Source: Streptomyces sp. ISL-100 (GTDB lineage: Bacteria > Actinomycetota > Actinomycetes > Streptomycetales > Streptomycetaceae). Taken from it: 44,078 bases of DNA. Numbering within the stretch: the stretch's first letter is position 1; each line of letters begins with the position of its first letter. The notes beneath the pieces are model-generated. The model saw nothing but the letters and a program-made list of their open reading frames with translations. It was not told the DNA's origin and did no database searches. The translations under genes were made by a program, and so were the position numbers. Below are positions 36,266 through 43,769 of the stretch, in pieces. The stretch is taken from assembly GCF_018614615.1 (NCBI RefSeq), contig NZ_JAGGOK010000103.1, positions 1-44,078 on the forward strand, given 5' to 3'.

Positions 36266-36395
36266 TTACTCACCAAATCGTGATCTTTCCCTAAAGGAGA
36301 GCGGCGCTGCTGCCGAAGAGGTCAATGACCCTTCAGCACGGTTCCCCGGCTACTTCCCCGAGCCGGCGGATTCCGCCACTCCCCCAGGAGGCCTG

Positions 36396-37058
36396 GTGTC
36401 CGTTCTCCTCGAGCAGCCCGCAAGCCTGGTCGCCTACCGCCCAAACAAGCCGACGGCCATGGTCGTCGTGGCCGACCCACGCGTCCGCTCCACCGTCACC
36501 CGCCATCTGTGGGCCCTTGGAGTACGTGACGTCATCGAGGCGTCGTCCATCGCGGAGGCACGCCCCCGCGTCGGCAGCCCGCGCGACATCTGCGTTGCCG
36601 ACGTCCACCTGCCCGACGGTTCCGGGCTGACCCTGCTGTCCGAAACCCGCGCCGCGGGCTGGCCCAACGGGCTCGCCCTCTCCGCCGCCGACGACATCGG
36701 CGCCGTACGCAATGCCCTCGCGGGCGGCGTCAAGGGCTACGTCGTCACCGGTACGCGCAACAACATCGGGCACCCCGCCCGCCCCGGCGCCGCCCCCATC
36801 GGCGCCGCGGCCGCACGAATGCACCGCCGCCCCCCGGGCGCCCCGAGCCACCCGGGCGGTTACCGAGAGCTCTCCGGCCGTGAGGTCGAGGTGCTCAGGC
36901 TGGTCGCGGAAGGCCAGTCGAACAAGGCGATCGGCGTCTCGATGGGGCTCTCCGCCCTGACGGTCAAGAGCCACCTCGCCCGCATCGCGCGCAAGCTCGG
37001 CACGGGCGACCGTGCCGGAATGGTCGCGGTGGCCCTGCGCACCGGAATCATCCACTGA
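36396..37058 (+). CDS. whiI: Orphan LuxR-type response regulator WhiI
   Basis: This 220-residue protein has a receiver-like domain (20-130) and a LuxR/NarL helix-turn-helix (about 155-220: LSGREVEVLRLVAEGQSNKA and LTVKSHLARIARKLG). The phosphorylation pocket is atypical. The acidic pair reads A26-D27, the acceptor D69 and S96 are present, and the conserved Lys is T118. Loss of pocket residues fits WhiI, which acts late in sporulation, in part as a heterodimer with BldM. AGGAGG supports the GTG at 36396. There is no histidine kinase gene nearby, and the hemE neighbourhood matches the known whiI locus. Confidence 0.82.
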   Translation: MSVLLEQPASLVAYRPNKPTAMVVVADPRVRSTVTRHLWALGVRDVIEASSIAEARPRVGSPRDICVADVHLPDGSGLTLLSETRAAGWPNGLALSAADDIGAVRNALAGGVKGYVVTGTRNNIGHPARPGAAPIGAAAARMHRRPPGAPSHPGGYRELSGREVEVLRLVAEGQSNKAIGVSMGLSALTVKSHLARIARKLGTGDRAGMVAVALRTGIIH

Positions 37059-37076
37059 CCGGTGTACACCCCTCTT

Positions 37077-37110
37077 GCGCCCGTCGACGGAACGTTCCGT
37101 CGACGGGCGC
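37077..37110. terminator. Perfect 34-bp palindrome after whiI
   Basis: GCGCCCGTCGACGGAAC (37077-37093) is exactly mirrored at 37094-37110. It begins 18 bases after the whiI stop and also lies past the 3' end of the convergent small gene at 37136, so it can act on both strands. Confidence 0.8.
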
Positions 37111-37135
37111 TGTCCATTCACGCGCAGGCTCGGTG

Positions 37136-37375
37136 TCAGGCTCCGGGTTCACTGCCCTCGAAGCTCGGCTCGGGTCGCGCGGCGCCGCCCCACGTCGGCG
37201 GGGCGAGGCAGGCGCCGACCTCCAGAAGCCCGTCGACCAGGAACTCCGGTGGATGCTCGCGCCTGATCTGATCCACGGTCTGCTCATCACCCGAGATCCT
37301 CGCGTTGAGCAGGAGCAAGGCTGCGTAGACGTGGTCTTCCCGGCGGCTCAGACCAGTGGGATGCATGCGCTTCAT
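37136..37375 (-). CDS. Small soluble protein, unknown function
   Basis: This 79-residue frame reads MKRMHPTGLSRREDHVYAAL, then LLLNARISGDEQTVDQIR, then a Pro-rich end. It has a predicted two-helix core and normal Streptomyces codon use. GAGG lies 9 bases before the ATG at 37375. It is probably the last host gene before the integrated element. I do not recognise the family. Confidence 0.55.
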   Translation of the reverse strand: MKRMHPTGLSRREDHVYAALLLLNARISGDEQTVDQIRREHPPEFLVDGLLEVGACLAPPTWGGAARPEPSFEGSEPGA

Positions 37376-37584
37376 GACGATCATCCTCGTTGGCGGATAC
37401 AGCTCCATTGTGGAACCGGGCGCCAGGAACGGCACATTCGGGGCACCCCTCGGCCGAGCCCGCCGAGGCTGGTTTCAGCAGGTCACCCGCAGTTTCGAGC
37501 ACGAGTGCAGGTCAGGCGTTCGCTCGTACAGATACCCTTTATCCGTCCTGAGTGGGATCCGCACGGCTCCGACCTGCGAAGCAG
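37376..37584. other. Gap between host gene and integrase; likely left junction
   Basis: These 209 bases have no credible gene or tRNA fragment. Because the integrase 3' end faces this gap, the left attachment site is expected here. I compared it by eye with 43629-44078 and found no shared 12-mer, so no att core is assigned. GGGCACCCCTCGGCC-type inverted bases near 37440 are the only structure. Confidence 0.4.
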
Positions 37585-38868
37585 TCATCCCGCCTTTCTC
37601 TCCGGGCACATCGGGGGCACATCTCCCAGGGCCGCCTCCACGGCCGCCCGGGTCGTGTCCTCGTCGTCCAGCCACATGTGGCAGTAGGTGTCGAGCGTGA
37701 TGCTCGGCTTGGAGTGGCCCAGTCGCTTCTGCACGGTCTTCACCGACTCCCGGTGCTTGATCAGCAGACTGGCGTAGTAGTGGCGAAGGTCATGCAGGGT
37801 CGTCCCAGCAGGCACCCGCACGCCGCTCCCGGCAGCCTCCAGGGCGGCGTTCGCCTCCCCAACGATGGCTGACCATGTCCGGGCCCAGGGTGAGCGCTGG
37901 AAGGGGCGCCCAGCGGCATTCGGGAAGAGCAACCGCGCCTTGCGCTGCACCGGTCTGCGCGAGTCCCTACGGTCCCAGACCTCAACTTCCACCGCTGGAC
38001 AGTGAGCGAGGTACATCGCCACCGCCTCAACAGCCGCTTTGGCCAGGGGCACCGTGCGCGTCGCCTCGTGCGTCTTGGGCGGGCCAAGGTAGACACCCTC
38101 AGCCCCCTTGCCGGTTACACACACGAGCTGCTGCTGAACCCGCACCTCACGGCGAAGAAAGTCGATGTGACCCACTTCCAGGCCGAACAGCTCCCCCTGC
38201 CTCATGCCGGAAGCCGCTGCCAGCAGAACCAGAGCCCGTTCCCTCATGGTCGGCGCAGCCTCAATGAGCGCCCGCACCGCCACATCACTGGGCGGCACAA
38301 CCTCGGCACGGCGACGGGAGGGAAGTTTCACGCCGTCACACGGCGACGACCGGATGACCCCGTCCAGCACTGCCGAACGCATGACGGTCACGATGATCGC
38401 GTAGGTGTTGCGCAAGCTCACTGGAGCAAGCACGGACGACCGGCCCTTAATCCAAGCCTGCATCTCGGACGGGCGGATCTGAGCGATCGGGCGGTCCCCG
38501 ATCGACGGATACACGTGCGTCTCCAGCCGCTGCCGGACACTGGCCGCCGTCGACGGGCGGTGCACGGCAGAGGCTCGCCAGCGCTCGGCGGCGGCGCGGA
38601 ACGTCTCCTGGCCGGCTTTGCGATCAACGAACTCGCCCCGGTTCAGATCCGTCTCAACCGCAGCGGCACGGGCATCGGCGTCCGGCTTCCGAGCGAAGTT
38701 CTCCTTCTTCTGCTGCCCCTTCACGTCGCGGTACCGGACCTGCCACCGCGTCCCCTTGCCATGGTCGGCACTGGGCACCAGCGTCCGGGCCTTGCTGTTG
38801 TGCTCGGCGCAGGGCGTCGCATCCCTCTTGGGCCGCGCCAGATGCCACCGGTCAACCACTGCTGCCAT
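37585..38868 (-). CDS. int: Tyrosine site-specific integrase
   Basis: This 427-residue phage-type integrase has an N-terminal arm-binding region (about 30-85), a SAM-like core-binding domain (85-190) and a catalytic domain. The catalytic residues are all present: R223 in GMRQGELFGL, H359/R362 in LHDLRHYYASLL, H385 in RLGHSKPS and the nucleophile Y395 in LDTYCHMW. I chose the ATG at 38868, with GAGGACG just upstream. It overlaps the end of the XRE gene by 17 bases, so the two are coupled. Elements with this enzyme usually insert at a tRNA or gene 3' end, but no target tRNA is visible. Confidence 0.93.
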   Translation of the reverse strand: MAAVVDRWHLARPKRDATPCAEHNSKARTLVPSADHGKGTRWQVRYRDVKGQQKKENFARKPDADARAAAVETDLNRGEFVDRKAGQETFRAAAERWRASAVHRPSTAASVRQRLETHVYPSIGDRPIAQIRPSEMQAWIKGRSSVLAPVSLRNTYAIIVTVMRSAVLDGVIRSSPCDGVKLPSRRRAEVVPPSDVAVRALIEAAPTMRERALVLLAAASGMRQGELFGLEVGHIDFLRREVRVQQQLVCVTGKGAEGVYLGPPKTHEATRTVPLAKAAVEAVAMYLAHCPAVEVEVWDRRDSRRPVQRKARLLFPNAAGRPFQRSPWARTWSAIVGEANAALEAAGSGVRVPAGTTLHDLRHYYASLLIKHRESVKTVQKRLGHSKPSITLDTYCHMWLDDEDTTRAAVEAALGDVPPMCPERKAG

Positions 38869-39361
38869 CGTCCTCATCTCCAACAATCTCAGTAGTTGTG
38901 GCCGGTTGACTGAAGACGATCCGGTCGATCATTTCCTTAATCATTTCCTTTGTCATGTACGGATGATTAGCAGCCAACCACTGGAAATGCCCGGCCCCTT
39001 CGATTCCGTCAACGACGAGTGGGTCGTCGCCGTGCATCCAGCGCCAGGCACCCCCCCATCCATAGGCCCTGAGTCGCGGGGTCAGCATCACCGAGCCGCC
39101 GGGGTCAGCGGCGGGCAGCATCAACGTGACAGGCGACACATCTAGCGCTGCGGCAAGTGCGACCAGCTCGTCAACGGTGACCCGTCGTCCCTGCTTCTCA
39201 ATCTTCGTGATCGTCGATGCCGACATAGGCACCCCCAACCTCTTAACGTCAGCGGCCAATTGCGCTGTCGTCTTTCGTCGCATAGCCCGCAGGTCGGCCA
39301 GATTTCGCGCCACCTGCATGCCGATCGGCCCCGACTCGCTGTACCGCTTCGGTTCTGCCAC
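38852..39361 (-). CDS. XRE-family helix-turn-helix repressor of the element
   Basis: This 169-residue regulator has an N-terminal Cro/CI-type HTH (QVARNLADLRAMRRKTTAQL, SASTITKIEKQGRRVTVDEL). The C-terminal part (MTPRLRAYGWGGAWRWMHGD and later) has no family I know and may sense an inducer. I chose the GTG at 39361 because TATTCT lies 6 bases upstream and TTGCTG 18 bases before that, giving a leaderless transcript. A TTG 12 codons earlier would overlap the promoter. It is divergent from the AlpA-like gene, the standard switch layout of integrated elements. Confidence 0.82.
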   Translation of the reverse strand: MAEPKRYSESGPIGMQVARNLADLRAMRRKTTAQLAADVKRLGVPMSASTITKIEKQGRRVTVDELVALAAALDVSPVTLMLPAADPGGSVMLTPRLRAYGWGGAWRWMHGDDPLVVDGIEGAGHFQWLAANHPYMTKEMIKEMIDRIVFSQPATTTEIVGDEDDGSSG

Positions 39362-39367
39362 AGAAGC

Positions 39368-39397
39368 AGAATACTGGACGGTCTTGGCAAACAGCAA
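39368..39397 (-). promoter_or_regulatory. Promoter of the XRE-integrase operon
   Basis: On the minus strand TTGCTG (39392-39397) and TATTCT (39368-39373) are 18 bases apart, and the GTG follows six bases later. The 83-base divergent gap must also carry the AlpA promoter and any repressor sites. Confidence 0.6.
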
Positions 39398-39444
39398 GCT
39401 TTAGTGGCAACCTCATTCAAAGCGGACTAACGAGGAGGATCTGG

Positions 39445-39639
39445 ATGGCGGCACCGCGAAGCCTGGCCACGCCCGACGAGGTGGCCATGTTCCTTGGACT
39501 TCCGACTCAGACGCTCGCCCAGTGGCGCTATCTGGCGAAGGGGCCCCGTTCGATCAAGGTCGGGCGCCACGTCCGTTATCGCTGGACCGATGTGGAGCGG
39601 TGGCTCGACCGGAACGCGCGCGGTGACGCCGCCGCATGA
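39445..39639 (+). CDS. AlpA/excisionase-like helix-turn-helix protein
   Basis: This 64-residue MerR-type winged HTH reads LATPDEVAMFLGLPTQTLAQ, then WRYLAKGPRSIKVGRHVRYR, then WTDVERWLDRN. This is the HTH_17/AlpA pattern. Such proteins act as excisionases or as the activator of satellite genes. The ribosome site GAGGAGG is strong. Divergence from an XRE repressor and position ahead of the replication gene match phage-inducible islands. Confidence 0.85.
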   Translation: MAAPRSLATPDEVAMFLGLPTQTLAQWRYLAKGPRSIKVGRHVRYRWTDVERWLDRNARGDAAA

Positions 39640-39683
39640 GAGCCGCGTGGAGATCCACATAAGTGATCGCAAGGATGTTCAGC

Positions 39684-39812
39684 ATGACGAACAAAGGCGA
39701 TCTTGACCGGATGAAGCCCCCGGAACCCGCGACGGAGGCGCGCCCAGAGACGGAGACGACACCACCGCATGGACGACAACAACGAGCGCCCCCGCCGCCG
39801 ACACGACGGTGA
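39684..39812 (+). CDS. Possible 42-residue Pro/Glu-rich small protein
   Basis: The frame reads MTNKGDLDRMKPPEPATEAR and ends with a Pro/Arg run. AAGGA lies about 9 bases before the ATG, and its 3' end overlaps the next gene by 44 bases. No domain is visible. It may be a real small gene or only the leader of the following one. Confidence 0.35.
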   Translation: MTNKGDLDRMKPPEPATEARPETETTPPHGRQQRAPPPPTRR

Positions 39813-40077
39813 GGCCAAGTACAGCCCTTCCCCCGTCGTCATTTCGGCGGTGGGGGCGGCTCGCGTGACCACTGAGCTGGACCACTTGGACATCGCCTGG
39901 ATTTTCCTCTGCCCGTTCTGTGCGTGTTGGGTGGTGACCAGCTTGTTCGGCACGGGCACGCTCCTTCCCTGCCCGCGCTGCTGGCGGCTCTTCCGGACGG
40001 CCCGGGTCGACTACAAGACGGCCAGCACGGCCCTGTGGGGGTCTGTGCCGCCCCCCGGACCGAGGGCGGCGACGTGA
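39769..40077 (+). CDS. Small CxxC zinc-finger-like protein of the element
   Basis: This 102-residue protein has two Cys pairs, CPFC and CPRC (in LCPFCACWV and LPCPRCWRLF), in a compact central region between a charged N terminus and a short tail. It is probably a zinc-stabilised knuckle. The stop overlaps the start of the RepA-like ATPase by four bases (GTGA), so the two are translationally coupled and may work together in replication. No known family is recognised. Confidence 0.6.
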   Translation: MDDNNERPRRRHDGEAKYSPSPVVISAVGAARVTTELDHLDIAWIFLCPFCACWVVTSLFGTGTLLPCPRCWRLFRTARVDYKTASTALWGSVPPPGPRAAT

Positions 40078-41444
40078 CGACGACCTTCAGCCAGCCCGCA
40101 CCGTCGGGGGAGGTCGTACCCGAGAACGTCCTCTATCACCTCGCGGCCTATGCGGTGACCCTGGACAACGCCGGACTCCGACAGGTGCGGGACAGCCTCC
40201 CGGGCGGTGAGCGTGGCAGGTACGACGAGATCCTCGCCGCCACGACGCGTGTGGGCGCTGCCGGGGAAGCCGAGTTGGAGCGGCGGCTCATGAAGCAAGG
40301 GCGGATGCAGCGTCGGGTCAATCGGAGCCTCGACGCCGAAGACGCCGCCGCCAACGGCCGAGCCGGGTCCTGGAACCAGATCGGTCACGACGAAGCCCTT
40401 GCAGCGGCGGAGCAGCCCGCCATGACCACGGTGGGGCGCCTCGTTGGTGACCTGCCGCTGTGCCTGTTCTACGCCGGCAAGATCAACGGCGTCCACGCCG
40501 AGTCGGAGGCTGGCAAAAGCTGGCTCACACTCCTGTGTGCCGCCCAAGAGGTCTCGGCCGGACAACACGTGCTGTACCTGGACTTCGAGGACGACGCGGG
40601 ATCGGTGTACCGGCGGCTGAAGCTGCTCGGTGCCGCCGAGGACGCCGTTCGGCAGTTCTTCCACTACGTGTCGCCCACCGGACCGCTCACCGATGCGGAG
40701 CGGGAGACGTTCGGTGCGCTGGTCGGCCTGCGAGGCACGCTGGCCGTGGTGGACGGCGTCACCGAGGCCATGGCGCTGGAAGGACTTACAGGGCGAGACG
40801 AAGCCGATGTGGCCGCATGGCATGCCCGCGTGACCAAGCAGCTCGCCGCCGCCGGGTGGGCGGTCATCACCATCGACCACATCCCGCACGGCGAGAAGCG
40901 GGCCATCGGAAGCCAGCACAAGCGGTCGGCCATCACCGGCGCGTCCTACCTGCTGGAGGCCGTCCAGCCCATCGCACCCGGGTTGCGTGGCGTGAGTCGG
41001 CTCCGTGTCGACAAGGACCGGGGCGGCTGGGTACGCGGTCACGCCGCGCCCGGGAAGCGTCCCCAGTGGTTCGCGGACATCGTCCTCGACTTCAGCGCGG
41101 GGAGCGTCCCCAACGCAGCCCTCTTCGCGGCGAAGCCGAAGGAGCAGGCGGAGGAGGAGGCGTTCACCTCTGCGCCGCCCAAGGCGCTCTGCGAGGCGGT
41201 CCTCGCCTTCGTCGAGGCCAACCCGGGCTGCGGGACCACGTCCATCCGGTCGGGCGTCAAGGGAGCCAACGACGCCATCGCGTGGGCCGTGGAATGGCTC
41301 ATCTCCCGCAACCACCTGACCAAGGAGCGGGAGGGGCAGAAGGTCGCCCACGGCCTCGGGACTGTTCCTTTCGACCAGGAGACGGTGACCCTGTCCGCTT
41401 GTCCGAACCCTGTCCGCAGCTCGTCCCCGGACAGCGTCGGATGA
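40074..41444 (+). CDS. RepA-like AAA ATPase/helicase of the element
   Basis: This 456-residue protein has a RecA-fold ATPase of the AAA_25/RepA type. Walker A is AESEAGKS (142-149), Walker B is VLYLDFEDD (about 166-174), LAVVDGVTEAM is a further core strand, and VITIDHIPHGEK resembles the sensor region. The N-terminal 120 residues are helical and unassigned. A C-terminal winged-helix-like part (about 390-450) could bind origin DNA. Such proteins unwind replication origins of plasmids and satellites. No primase domain is seen. The GTG start overlaps the preceding gene. Iteron-like repeats begin inside its last 54 bases. Confidence 0.82.
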   Translation: MTTTFSQPAPSGEVVPENVLYHLAAYAVTLDNAGLRQVRDSLPGGERGRYDEILAATTRVGAAGEAELERRLMKQGRMQRRVNRSLDAEDAAANGRAGSWNQIGHDEALAAAEQPAMTTVGRLVGDLPLCLFYAGKINGVHAESEAGKSWLTLLCAAQEVSAGQHVLYLDFEDDAGSVYRRLKLLGAAEDAVRQFFHYVSPTGPLTDAERETFGALVGLRGTLAVVDGVTEAMALEGLTGRDEADVAAWHARVTKQLAAAGWAVITIDHIPHGEKRAIGSQHKRSAITGASYLLEAVQPIAPGLRGVSRLRVDKDRGGWVRGHAAPGKRPQWFADIVLDFSAGSVPNAALFAAKPKEQAEEEAFTSAPPKALCEAVLAFVEANPGCGTTSIRSGVKGANDAIAWAVEWLISRNHLTKEREGQKVAHGLGTVPFDQETVTLSACPNPVRSSSPDSVG

Positions 41445-41497
41445 CCCGCTGAACCCTGTCCGCCTGTCCCCGTTCTATGGGACAGGACAGGGGACAG
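41391..41497. repeat. CTGTCC/GGACAG iteron-like array, candidate origin
   Basis: CTGTCC occurs at 41391, 41410, 41456 and 41464, TTGTCC at 41399, and the reverse GGACAG at 41429, 41480, 41485 and 41492. That is nine copies in 107 bases. The right half also folds as an imperfect hairpin around GTTCTAT (41472-41478). The array spans the 3' end of the RepA-like gene and the gap after it. Origins made of short iterons beside the replication gene are known in phage satellites and plasmids. Confidence 0.6.
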
Positions 41498-41624
41498 GGT
41501 CTCGGCAACCGAAAGCCATCACCGAAAGGGGAAGTTGTCGATCACTGGGCGGGCACGACCCGAGCTGCGCAATAACCGTGCGGCCGAAAGTGAAGATCAA
41601 AACACATGCACTAAGGAGAGAGTC

Positions 41625-41957
41625 GTGACCAACGAATTCAATCTTCCGGAAGATGAGTTTCCGGTACCGGTGGAAATCCTCCAGATGGCCGAAGAGACGA
41701 TTGATGACCCCTCTGACCGGAGGCGGTTTCGTGCGGCCTACGAGGAGCGCGTGAGCCTGGTTGACGACGCCCGAATCTTTGCGGAGCGGGGCGTGCGTCG
41801 CGCTGCTTACGTGGAAAAGCCGTGGGCCGAACAGTTTCTCTGTGAGGGTAGGCGCCTCATGAAGCAGCAGGACCCGACGGGTGAGGCGTGGTGGTTTATC
41901 GCCCAGTACCGGATGAAGGAACGCGGAGATGATATTGTTACGGAATGCGGACATTAG
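41625..41957 (+). CDS. 110-residue acidic protein, unknown function
   Basis: The frame starts VTNEFNLPEDEFPVPVEIL, continues with ETIDDPSDRRRFRAAYEERV, and ends with a Trp-rich part (EAWWFIAQYRMKERG). AAGGAGAG lies 5 bases before the GTG at 41625. It is soluble, mostly helical and acidic. Base composition from about 41560 on is richer in A/T than the host genes. It lies between the replication gene and the capsid gene, where satellites carry packaging or regulatory factors. The family is not recognised. Confidence 0.7.
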   Translation: MTNEFNLPEDEFPVPVEILQMAEETIDDPSDRRRFRAAYEERVSLVDDARIFAERGVRRAAYVEKPWAEQFLCEGRRLMKQQDPTGEAWWFIAQYRMKERGDDIVTECGH

Positions 41958-42002
41958 TTCGGGCCCATTTCGGGTACAATTCGAATATCTCCGTATCGGA
42001 GG

Positions 42003-42180
42003 GAGTCGCCGCGAACGCTCATGGTGCGGAAGCGGCGACTCTCCTTCGGAGGGGATGAACCGGCTCAACGGGCCTGGTCGGCTTTCCGGCCCGTTAAACC
42101 GCGCAGTCGTGGCTGCGGAAAACCGGCGGATTAGGTCGTGGTCCGTCCCCGGAGCAAAAGCCTTCATCGTTAATGCTCCG
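42003..42180 (+). promoter_or_regulatory. Three-hairpin leader of the capsid gene
   Basis: GAGTCGCCGC pairs with GCGGCGACTC (42003-42012 with 42032-42041). AACGGGCC pairs with GGCCCGTT (42067-42074 with 42088-42095). CGGAGCA pairs with TGCTCCG (42150-42156 with 42174-42180), ending right at the AAAAGGA ribosome site. The 238-base gap holds no gene I trust. The structures could end upstream transcription or control capsid translation. Confidence 0.5.
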
Positions 42181-42195
42181 AAAAGGATCACGATC

Positions 42196-43476
42196 ATGGA
42201 CGTATACTTCCCGGCCTTGGAAGCAGCCAAGGCTGAGCTGAAGCGCATCATCGACGAAGCTGGACCCGATGGCGATCTCCGTCGGGTCAAGTGCATCGAC
42301 GGCACCATCGCCGACAAGCTGGCCCGCATCCGTGCGCTCAACTCCCAGGTCGATTCCCTGAAGGCCACCGAGGCCGCCGCGTCGGGCGTGTACGGGTACG
42401 AGTCCGGCGACGGCGCACGCCTGGTCAGCGGCACCCTGTACAGGGATCAGGGCGCTGGCCTCCAGGGCGCGCTCACCCTCACCAAGGGCCAATCCGTCAG
42501 CCGCTGGATGAAGAGCAACGGGCACAGCGACCCGGACACCGAGAACCTCAGCTTCGACCGGTACGTGAAGGGGCTCGTGACCGGCAATTGGAAGGGGGCC
42601 GACGCCGAGCGGAAGGCGATGAACGAGGGCACCCTGACGGCGGGCGGACACGTGGTGCCGACGCCGCTCGCGGGGTCGATCATCGACATGGCCCGCAGTC
42701 AGATGCGGGTGGCGCAGGCAGGGGCGACCTTCGTCCCCATGACCTCGTCGACGTTGAAGGTGCCCCGGCTGACCGCCGAGGGAACCCCGGCATGGCGGAA
42801 CGAAAACGCCGCGATCACGGACACCGACCTTGCGTTCGACGCCGTCACCTTCCAGGCCCGCTCCATGGCGCGGATGGTCAAGCTCTCCCGGGAGCTGTTC
42901 GAGGACTCCGACCCCTCCGCCGAAGGCATCATCGCCCACAGCTTCGCTCAGCAGATCGCCCTGGAACTTGACCGCGTCGCTCTGCGCGGCTCTGGCACCG
43001 CACCCGAGCCCAGGGGCGTGCTCAACGCGCCGGGTATCACCATCACGACGCACGGCGCGAACGGTGCGGCGATCGCCAATTACGACTGGTGGCTGGACGC
43101 GGTGGGCACGATTCGCAACAACAACTTCGAGCCCAACGCGCAGATCCAGGCACCGCGTTCCGAGACGTCGCTGTCGAAGCTGAAGGATGCTCAGAACGCG
43201 TACCTGGCCCCTCCGGCAGCGCTGGCCAATATCCCGAGGCTGAACACGAAGCAGGTGCCGACGAGTCTCGCGGTCGGTACGAGCACGGACTGCTCCGAGA
43301 TCTACACCGCCGACTGGCGGATGCTCGGCATCGGTTTCCGTACCGGCTTCCAGTTGGAGTTTCTGCGAGAGCGGTACGCGGACAACCTCCAAGTAGCGTT
43401 CCTGGCTCACCTGCGGGCAGACGTGCAGCTCTTCCAGCCGACCGCGTTCGTGGTTGACACCGGGGTGCGTGCGTGA
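42196..43476 (+). CDS. HK97-fold phage major capsid protein
   Basis: This 426-residue protein begins with a helical scaffold-like region (about 1-60: ALEAAKAELKRIIDEAG, IADKLARIRALNSQVDSL). The HK97 core follows from about 135. Core signatures include TAGGHVVPTPLAGSIIDMA, the N-arm/E-loop region STLKVPRLTAEGTPAWRNEN, the spine helix segment FAQQIALELDRVALRG and RGVLNAPGI. The end strand is AFLAHLRADVQLFQPTAFVV. Such proteins assemble phage heads. The ATG at 42196 has AAAAGGA upstream; the frame is open further 5' but loses family character. No portal, protease or terminase gene adjoins it, so this is an orphan capsid in the window. Confidence 0.93.
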   Translation: MDVYFPALEAAKAELKRIIDEAGPDGDLRRVKCIDGTIADKLARIRALNSQVDSLKATEAAASGVYGYESGDGARLVSGTLYRDQGAGLQGALTLTKGQSVSRWMKSNGHSDPDTENLSFDRYVKGLVTGNWKGADAERKAMNEGTLTAGGHVVPTPLAGSIIDMARSQMRVAQAGATFVPMTSSTLKVPRLTAEGTPAWRNENAAITDTDLAFDAVTFQARSMARMVKLSRELFEDSDPSAEGIIAHSFAQQIALELDRVALRGSGTAPEPRGVLNAPGITITTHGANGAAIANYDWWLDAVGTIRNNNFEPNAQIQAPRSETSLSKLKDAQNAYLAPPAALANIPRLNTKQVPTSLAVGTSTDCSEIYTADWRMLGIGFRTGFQLEFLRERYADNLQVAFLAHLRADVQLFQPTAFVVDTGVRA

Positions 43477-43628
43477 TGGGCAGCTTCGAGGTGCTGGTCG
43501 ACATCGCCCACTACAACGCCGAGGCCGGCGAATCGGCGTGGCACGAACTGGCCGAGGGGGAGCGCCGCGAAGGCATCCCGGTCAACATGTGGCGGGCGCT
43601 GCCGGACAGCGACGCTGACGGCGACTGA
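43476..43628 (+). CDS. 50-residue acidic protein coupled to the capsid gene
   Basis: The frame reads MGSFEVLVDIAHYNAEAGES, then AWHELAEGERREGIPVNMWR, then ALPDSDADGD. The ATG shares its A with the capsid stop (TGATG), so translation is coupled. Net charge is strongly negative. It could be a head-completion, decoration or capsid-size factor; I do not recognise it. Confidence 0.65.
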   Translation: MGSFEVLVDIAHYNAEAGESAWHELAEGERREGIPVNMWRALPDSDADGD

Positions 43629-43727
43629 AAGGACCACCGATCACCCCAACGATGGGCCGCCTCCCGGCCCCCGGGGGTGTTCGGTGAAAAGAAGCCCCTG
43701 ACTGTCGTGGATCTGGGTCTTCTGAGG

Positions 43728-43769
43728 AAAAGGGTCTGACGGTCCCATGGCTCGCCGTCAGACCCTTTT
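43728..43769. terminator. 15-bp perfect hairpin after the capsid operon
   Basis: AAAAGGGTCTGACGG (43728-43742) pairs with CCGTCAGACCCTTTT (43755-43769) around 12 bases. The A run on one side and the T run on the other make it a classical bidirectional intrinsic terminator, rare in this host. Confidence 0.88.

Noticed and set aside
37436..37584. tRNA gene as integration target
   Set aside because: No TTCGA-type T-loop, acceptor stem pairing or CCA-adjacent sequence could be built in either strand.
41929..42195. In-frame 5' extension of the capsid protein by 89 codons
   Set aside because: The extension has no similarity to HK97 proteins and crosses three hairpins. AAAAGGA supports the ATG at 42196.
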